Notes under the pieces: model-generated
The model's input: only the letters and a program-made list of their open reading frames with translations
What the model was told of the DNA's origin: nothing
The model's database searches: none
Shown: piece after piece, positions 60,861-64,000 of the stretch
How the letters are laid out: every line of letters starts with the position of its first letter
Position numbering within the stretch: position 1 is the stretch's first letter
Made by a program: the position numbers and the translations under genes
DNA from: Corynebacterium sp. HMSC08A12
GTDB taxonomy: Bacteria > Actinomycetota > Actinomycetes > Mycobacteriales > Mycobacteriaceae
Length of the DNA stretch: 64,000 nucleotides
Reading direction: 5' to 3'
NCBI RefSeq assembly: GCF_001807485.1
Contig: NZ_KV789173.1
Location: 1 to 64,000 of the forward strand

Positions 60861-62144
60861 ATGCAGACAAAGGAAGTCGCTTCGGCGCGATTGGAAAACT
60901 TCAGACATCTCAAGATCAACCTCCCGGTTAAGATCGCGTTGAGTGTGCTGCTGGTGCTTTCTGTCCTACCGAAGATCTTCAACACTCGCGGCTTCCACTA
61001 CAACCTGGACTTGGACGTCTACCGGGTGGGAGCCCAGCGCGTTCTGGACGGCCAGGAGCTCTACAGCGGCCACTTCCACATCATCGGCGATACGTATCTG
61101 CCGTTTACGTACCCGCCGATTTCGGCCCTCTTGTTCACTCCCCTGACGGTGATGCCCTATAACCTGGCCGCCGTTTTGCTGGTCTGCGCCACGGTGACTG
61201 TCACCTGGTGGGTGCTCGCCCACACCGTGCACGCGGCAGCGCGCCTGGATCGCCCCTCCGCAGGCTGGGTCGCGGTAATCCTCACCGCTGTGCTGATCCA
61301 CTTAAGCCCCATCCACACCACCCTGGCCTATGGGCAGATCAACGTTTTGCTGATGGGTATGGTCTTCGTCGATGCGCTCGTCGTGCCTCGTCGCTACCGC
61401 GGCCTGCTCACGGGTGCTGCGGTTGCTATCAAATTGACGCCCGCAGTTTTCGGCCTGTGGTTCCTTCTGCGCAAGGACTGGGGTTCCATCCTGCGCATGG
61501 GCGTAGGCACGCTCGGCACTACAGCTTTGGCGTGGCTGATCCTGCCGCGGGATTCTCTAGAGTATTGGACGCACACGCTGCGCGAAACCGGGCGTATCGG
61601 CAACCACGAATACGCCCTGAACCAGAGCATCAACGGTCTGCTGTACCGCTTCGGCCTGCGTACGGATGATTCCTCCAGCTTGTTGTGGGTAGTCCTGGTG
61701 TGCGTTTCGCTGGCAGTCATCACCTTCGTCATGATCAAGCTGCTGGAGGCACAGGCGCCGGTCGTCGCGCTGTGCGTCAACTCGTTGTTTGCACTGCTGG
61801 CCAGCCCGATCTCCTGGAACCACCACTGGTCGTGGGCTCCGGTGCTGCTGGTGGCCCTGGCCTGCTACGCGATCGCGGACCCCACTTCCCCGCTGGCCAC
61901 CCCGCGCTGGCTGTGGGTTGCCCTGGTTGCCTTGGGCTTTGCCGCCTTCGCCTTCGAACCCACCGCTTTCGTTCCCTTCCAGGAGCAGCGCGAGTTCGAG
62001 TGGAACGCCTGGCAGGCGCTCCTGGGTAACTCCTACCTGTGGTGGACAATCTTGGCCCTGTTAGTGATGACGGTTCGCCTCGCGCTTTACCACGGCAAGA
62101 CTTCCGACAAGACCCCAGTCTCTGAGGCAAGCGCCGGAGCTTAA
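60861..62144 (+). CDS. GT87 family polyprenol-phosphate-mannose-dependent glycosyltransferase
   Basis: This 427-residue protein has about ten membrane helices and the GT87 (DUF2029) loop after the first helix (NLDLDVYRVGAQRVLDGQELYSG) with the catalytic aspartate. ISWNHHWSWAPVLLVALACYA is another family mark. In corynebacteria such enzymes add alpha-1,2-mannose side chains to lipomannan or lipoarabinomannan, or arabinose to the wall, from lipid-linked sugars. The exact acceptor is unknown. It is divergent from ppk2. Confidence 0.85.
   Translation: MQTKEVASARLENFRHLKINLPVKIALSVLLVLSVLPKIFNTRGFHYNLDLDVYRVGAQRVLDGQELYSGHFHIIGDTYLPFTYPPISALLFTPLTVMPYNLAAVLLVCATVTVTWWVLAHTVHAAARLDRPSAGWVAVILTAVLIHLSPIHTTLAYGQINVLLMGMVFVDALVVPRRYRGLLTGAAVAIKLTPAVFGLWFLLRKDWGSILRMGVGTLGTTALAWLILPRDSLEYWTHTLRETGRIGNHEYALNQSINGLLYRFGLRTDDSSSLLWVVLVCVSLAVITFVMIKLLEAQAPVVALCVNSLFALLASPISWNHHWSWAPVLLVALACYAIADPTSPLATPRWLWVALVALGFAAFAFEPTAFVPFQEQREFEWNAWQALLGNSYLWWTILALLVMTVRLALYHGKTSDKTPVSEASAGA
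61435..61441 (+). repeat. ATCAAATTGACGCC motif inside the GT87 gene
   Basis: It is read as ATC AAA TTG ACG CCC, a frame different from the Asp-Ala (GAC GCC) reading of other copies. Confidence 0.45.
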
Positions 62145-62146
62145 GA

Positions 62147-62175
62147 GGCTTAAGGGGGGTTTAGGGATTTAAGCC
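62147..62175. terminator. Stem-loop between GT87 and sdaA genes
   Basis: GGCTTAA (62147-62153) and TTAAGCC (62169-62175) flank a G-rich loop between two convergent genes. T-runs are poor. Confidence 0.45.
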
Positions 62176-62183
62176 CCTTGCCT

Positions 62184-63665
62184 TTAGCACTCCGGCACGT
62201 TGACGGAGACGTTCGTCGCTAACCCGCCGCCGGCCGTTTCCTTGTACTTCTCGGACATGTCCCTGCCGGTCTGCCGCATGGTCTCAATGACTTCATCAAG
62301 GGTGACGTGATGGTCCCCGTCGCCGCGCATCGCCATCTTGGCGGCGTTGATGGCCTTGCCCGCACTGATGGCGTTTCTTTCGATGCACGGGATCTGCACC
62401 AATCCCCCAATGGGGTCACAGGTGAGCCCCAGCGAATGCTCCATCGCAATCTCCGCCGCGTTCGCCACCTGCCGCGGAGACCCTCCCAGCACCTCCGCCA
62501 GCCCGGCGGCGGCCATGGAGGCCGCAGAGCCGACCTCGCCCTGGCAGCCGACCTCCGCGCCGGAGATGCTGGCGCGCTCCTTGTACAACGAACCAACCGC
62601 GCCTGCGGCCAGCAGGAAGCGCCGGTTCACCTGGAAGGGGTCCTGCTTGCCGGCGGGCGTGAACTCGCGGGCGTAGAACATCACGGCGGGGATGATTCCC
62701 GCGGCGCCATTCGTCGGCGCGGTGACCACCCGCCCACCAGCTGCGTTCTCCTCGTTTACCGCCAAGGCGATCAGGTTTACCCAGTCCTCGGAGAACTCGG
62801 CAGTGCGGTGCGGGTCCTCCTCCATCAGCTGGTCGTACCAGCGCTTCGCGCGACGGCGAACCATCAAGGCTCCGGGCAGCACTCCGGCGAAGGTTACTCC
62901 GCGCTTGGCGCAATCCTGCATGGCCTGGGCGATGGCATCCAGGTTCGCATCGATCTGCTCGTCGGTGCGCAGCGACTGCTCGCAGCGCCGCTGCACCTCC
63001 CCCAGGCTGATGCCCGCGTGCTCCGCCAGGGAGATCAGCTTGTCACCGGACTCGAACAGCCACTGCCCGCTGAGCTCGTCCAGGGTGGGGACTTCCTCCT
63101 CGGTACGGATGAAGCCACCGCCAATGGAGTAAAAAGTCTGCTTCAGCGGCTCCGACAGGCCACTGACCACGAACGTCATGGCATTCGTGTGAATCGAACG
63201 GCGCACGGTCGGCCGCAGCACAATGTCTTCGAAACCGCAGGTGACGGGCAGGCTCTTATCGCCCGCCAGATAAATGGTGCGAGTCTGGCGGATCTCATCC
63301 AGCCGGGACTGCATGTAATCCGGATCGACCTGCGCCGGATCGGCGCCGTCCAGGCCCAGCAGGCAGGCTCCCAGCGTGCCGTGTCCGGCACCCGTAGCGG
63401 CTAGCGAGCCATACAGGACAACGCTGATGCTCAGCGGGTGTTCACCCTCATCGGGCAGGCTCACCACGTCGGCCAGCTTGTCGGAGCCCAGCGGGCGCAG
63501 CCCCTCCTCGGTTGCTGAGTCGGCGGCGCGGGGAGACGTGGCGTCATCCCCCAAAAATGCCTTGACCCGGCGCGCGAAGGACAGTCCCGCGCGCATCGGC
63601 CCGACGGTGTGCGAAGAAGACGGGCCGACGCCGATCTGGAAGAGGTCGAAAACGCTGACAGTCAT
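62184..63665 (-). CDS. sdaA: L-serine ammonia-lyase (iron-sulfur dependent)
   Basis: This 493-residue single-chain enzyme turns L-serine into pyruvate and ammonia using a 4Fe-4S cluster. The N-terminal beta domain starts [20 protein letters not shown]. The alpha domain shows [19 protein letters not shown] and cluster-region cysteines in [17 protein letters not shown] and [20 protein letters not shown]. The polypeptide ends in a cysteine (NVPEC), thought to plug the active site in this family. It opposes GlyA in serine metabolism. A TTTTTGGGGGATGACGCC motif lies inside at 63540. Confidence 0.93.
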   Translation of the reverse strand: MTVSVFDLFQIGVGPSSSHTVGPMRAGLSFARRVKAFLGDDATSPRAADSATEEGLRPLGSDKLADVVSLPDEGEHPLSISVVLYGSLAATGAGHGTLGACLLGLDGADPAQVDPDYMQSRLDEIRQTRTIYLAGDKSLPVTCGFEDIVLRPTVRRSIHTNAMTFVVSGLSEPLKQTFYSIGGGFIRTEEEVPTLDELSGQWLFESGDKLISLAEHAGISLGEVQRRCEQSLRTDEQIDANLDAIAQAMQDCAKRGVTFAGVLPGALMVRRRAKRWYDQLMEEDPHRTAEFSEDWVNLIALAVNEENAAGGRVVTAPTNGAAGIIPAVMFYAREFTPAGKQDPFQVNRRFLLAAGAVGSLYKERASISGAEVGCQGEVGSAASMAAAGLAEVLGGSPRQVANAAEIAMEHSLGLTCDPIGGLVQIPCIERNAISAGKAINAAKMAMRGDGDHHVTLDEVIETMRQTGRDMSEKYKETAGGGLATNVSVNVPEC

Positions 63666-63693
63666 AGTGGTGTTAAGGGGGCGAGACTACGGG

Positions 63694-64000
63694 CTAGTTA
63701 TTCTCGACGCGGAACTCGGCCATGCGGTCCCACTCGGTCTTGCCTGGGATCTTCGTGTTGATGATCTCCGGGGTCTCCAACAGGTACTTCGGCATCTCGT
63801 CGCAGGCGCGCTTGAAGTGCTCGGACTCTACGTGGGCGACGTCGGCATCGTCCTGGAAAGCCTCGATCAGCAGGTACTCGTTTGCGTTCTCCGGGTCGCG
63901 GAACCAGTCGAAGAAGATGTTGCCTTCCTCGGCGCGGGTGGCCTCGGTAAACCAGGAGACCTCCTGCAGGAAGTTGTCGGCGAACTCGGGGCGGACCTTG
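63694..64000 (-). CDS. Putative quinol monooxygenase (ABM domain), truncated by the window edge
   Basis: The last 101 codons of a gene on the minus strand enter the window. Its N-terminus lies beyond 64000. The visible part (KVRPEFADNFLQEVSWFTEATRAEEG, NIFFDWFRDP, YLLIEAFQDDADVAHVESEHFKRACDEMP) is the antibiotic biosynthesis monooxygenase fold as in YgiN, a small dimeric cofactor-free oxygenase. It ends 28 bases before sdaA on the same strand and may be co-transcribed with it. The substrate is unknown. Confidence 0.8.
   Translation of the reverse strand, partial: KVRPEFADNFLQEVSWFTEATRAEEGNIFFDWFRDPENANEYLLIEAFQDDADVAHVESEHFKRACDEMPKYLLETPEIINTKIPGKTEWDRMAEFRVENN

Overview
The window looks like a chromosomal segment of a Corynebacterium (order Mycobacteriales). 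It is GC-rich and densely packed, with short intergenic gaps and several candidate leaderless or GTG/TTG starts. It encodes mycothiol S-conjugate amidase, a GT87 polyprenol-mannose glycosyltransferase, an MmpL-type exporter, an LGFP-repeat lipoprotein and two OatA-like acyltransferases. Gene order recalls mycobacteria in two blocks: phoH2/glyA/coaA/Z-prenyl synthase/mca/DUF4307/greA, and pth/rplY/prs/glmU/tRNA-Gln/mfd/mazG/lytic transglycosylase/eno/ftsB-like/DUF501/ppx/tRNA-Leu. I see no prophage, insertion sequence, rRNA operon or CRISPR-cas locus. The species cannot be fixed from this view; several fatty-acid genes would suit a lipophilic species.

Layout. 0.2-2.7 kb: TetR regulator and 14-TM drug exporter. 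2.8-7.1 kb: GNAT, PhoH2, lipoprotein, a LysR-type ligand-binding protein lacking its HTH, and DUF5997. 7.1-7.8 kb: a gene-free stretch with strong RNA structure and a palindrome before an acyl-CoA dehydrogenase. 9-16.6 kb: enoyl-CoA hydratase, nicotinamidase, glyA, coaA, Z-prenyl synthase, mca, DUF4307, greA. 16.6-17.5 kb: a repeat-filled gap. 17.5-28.7 kb: BI-1 membrane protein, succinate-semialdehyde dehydrogenase, flavin monooxygenase/SDR pair, nnr, OatA-like acyltransferase, an FG-GAP-like membrane protein and a second acyl-CoA dehydrogenase. 28.8-33.8 kb: tRNA-Leu, ppx, DUF501, FtsB-like, enolase, transglycosylase. 33.8-37.2 kb: MntR-type regulator divergent from a Mn/Zn ABC importer, with a perfect palindrome between them. 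37.2-49 kb: mazG-mfd, tRNA-Gln, MFS, glmU, prs, rplY and two tandem pth genes. 49-64 kb: second acyltransferase with a very long Lys/Pro/Ala tail, prfC, MmpL exporter with TetR, a frameshifted TetR, PnuC, HIBYL-CoA hydrolase, PPK2, GT87, sdaA and a truncated monooxygenase.

The most striking unexplained signal is a short asymmetric motif: a T- or pyrimidine-rich stretch followed by TGACGCC. By eye there are 34 TGACGCC cores on both strands, about 26 of them with the T-rich flank. It lies in intergenic DNA and inside unrelated genes in different reading frames, where it brings in Phe TTT and Leu CTT/TTA/TTG codons. Some 19-23 bp versions are nearly identical between unrelated loci. Other points of note are a facing array of TGTCGCTAG... 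repeats at 17.05-17.35 kb, a possible terminator-ended structured RNA at 7.1-7.4 kb, and a poly-C frameshift in a TetR gene.
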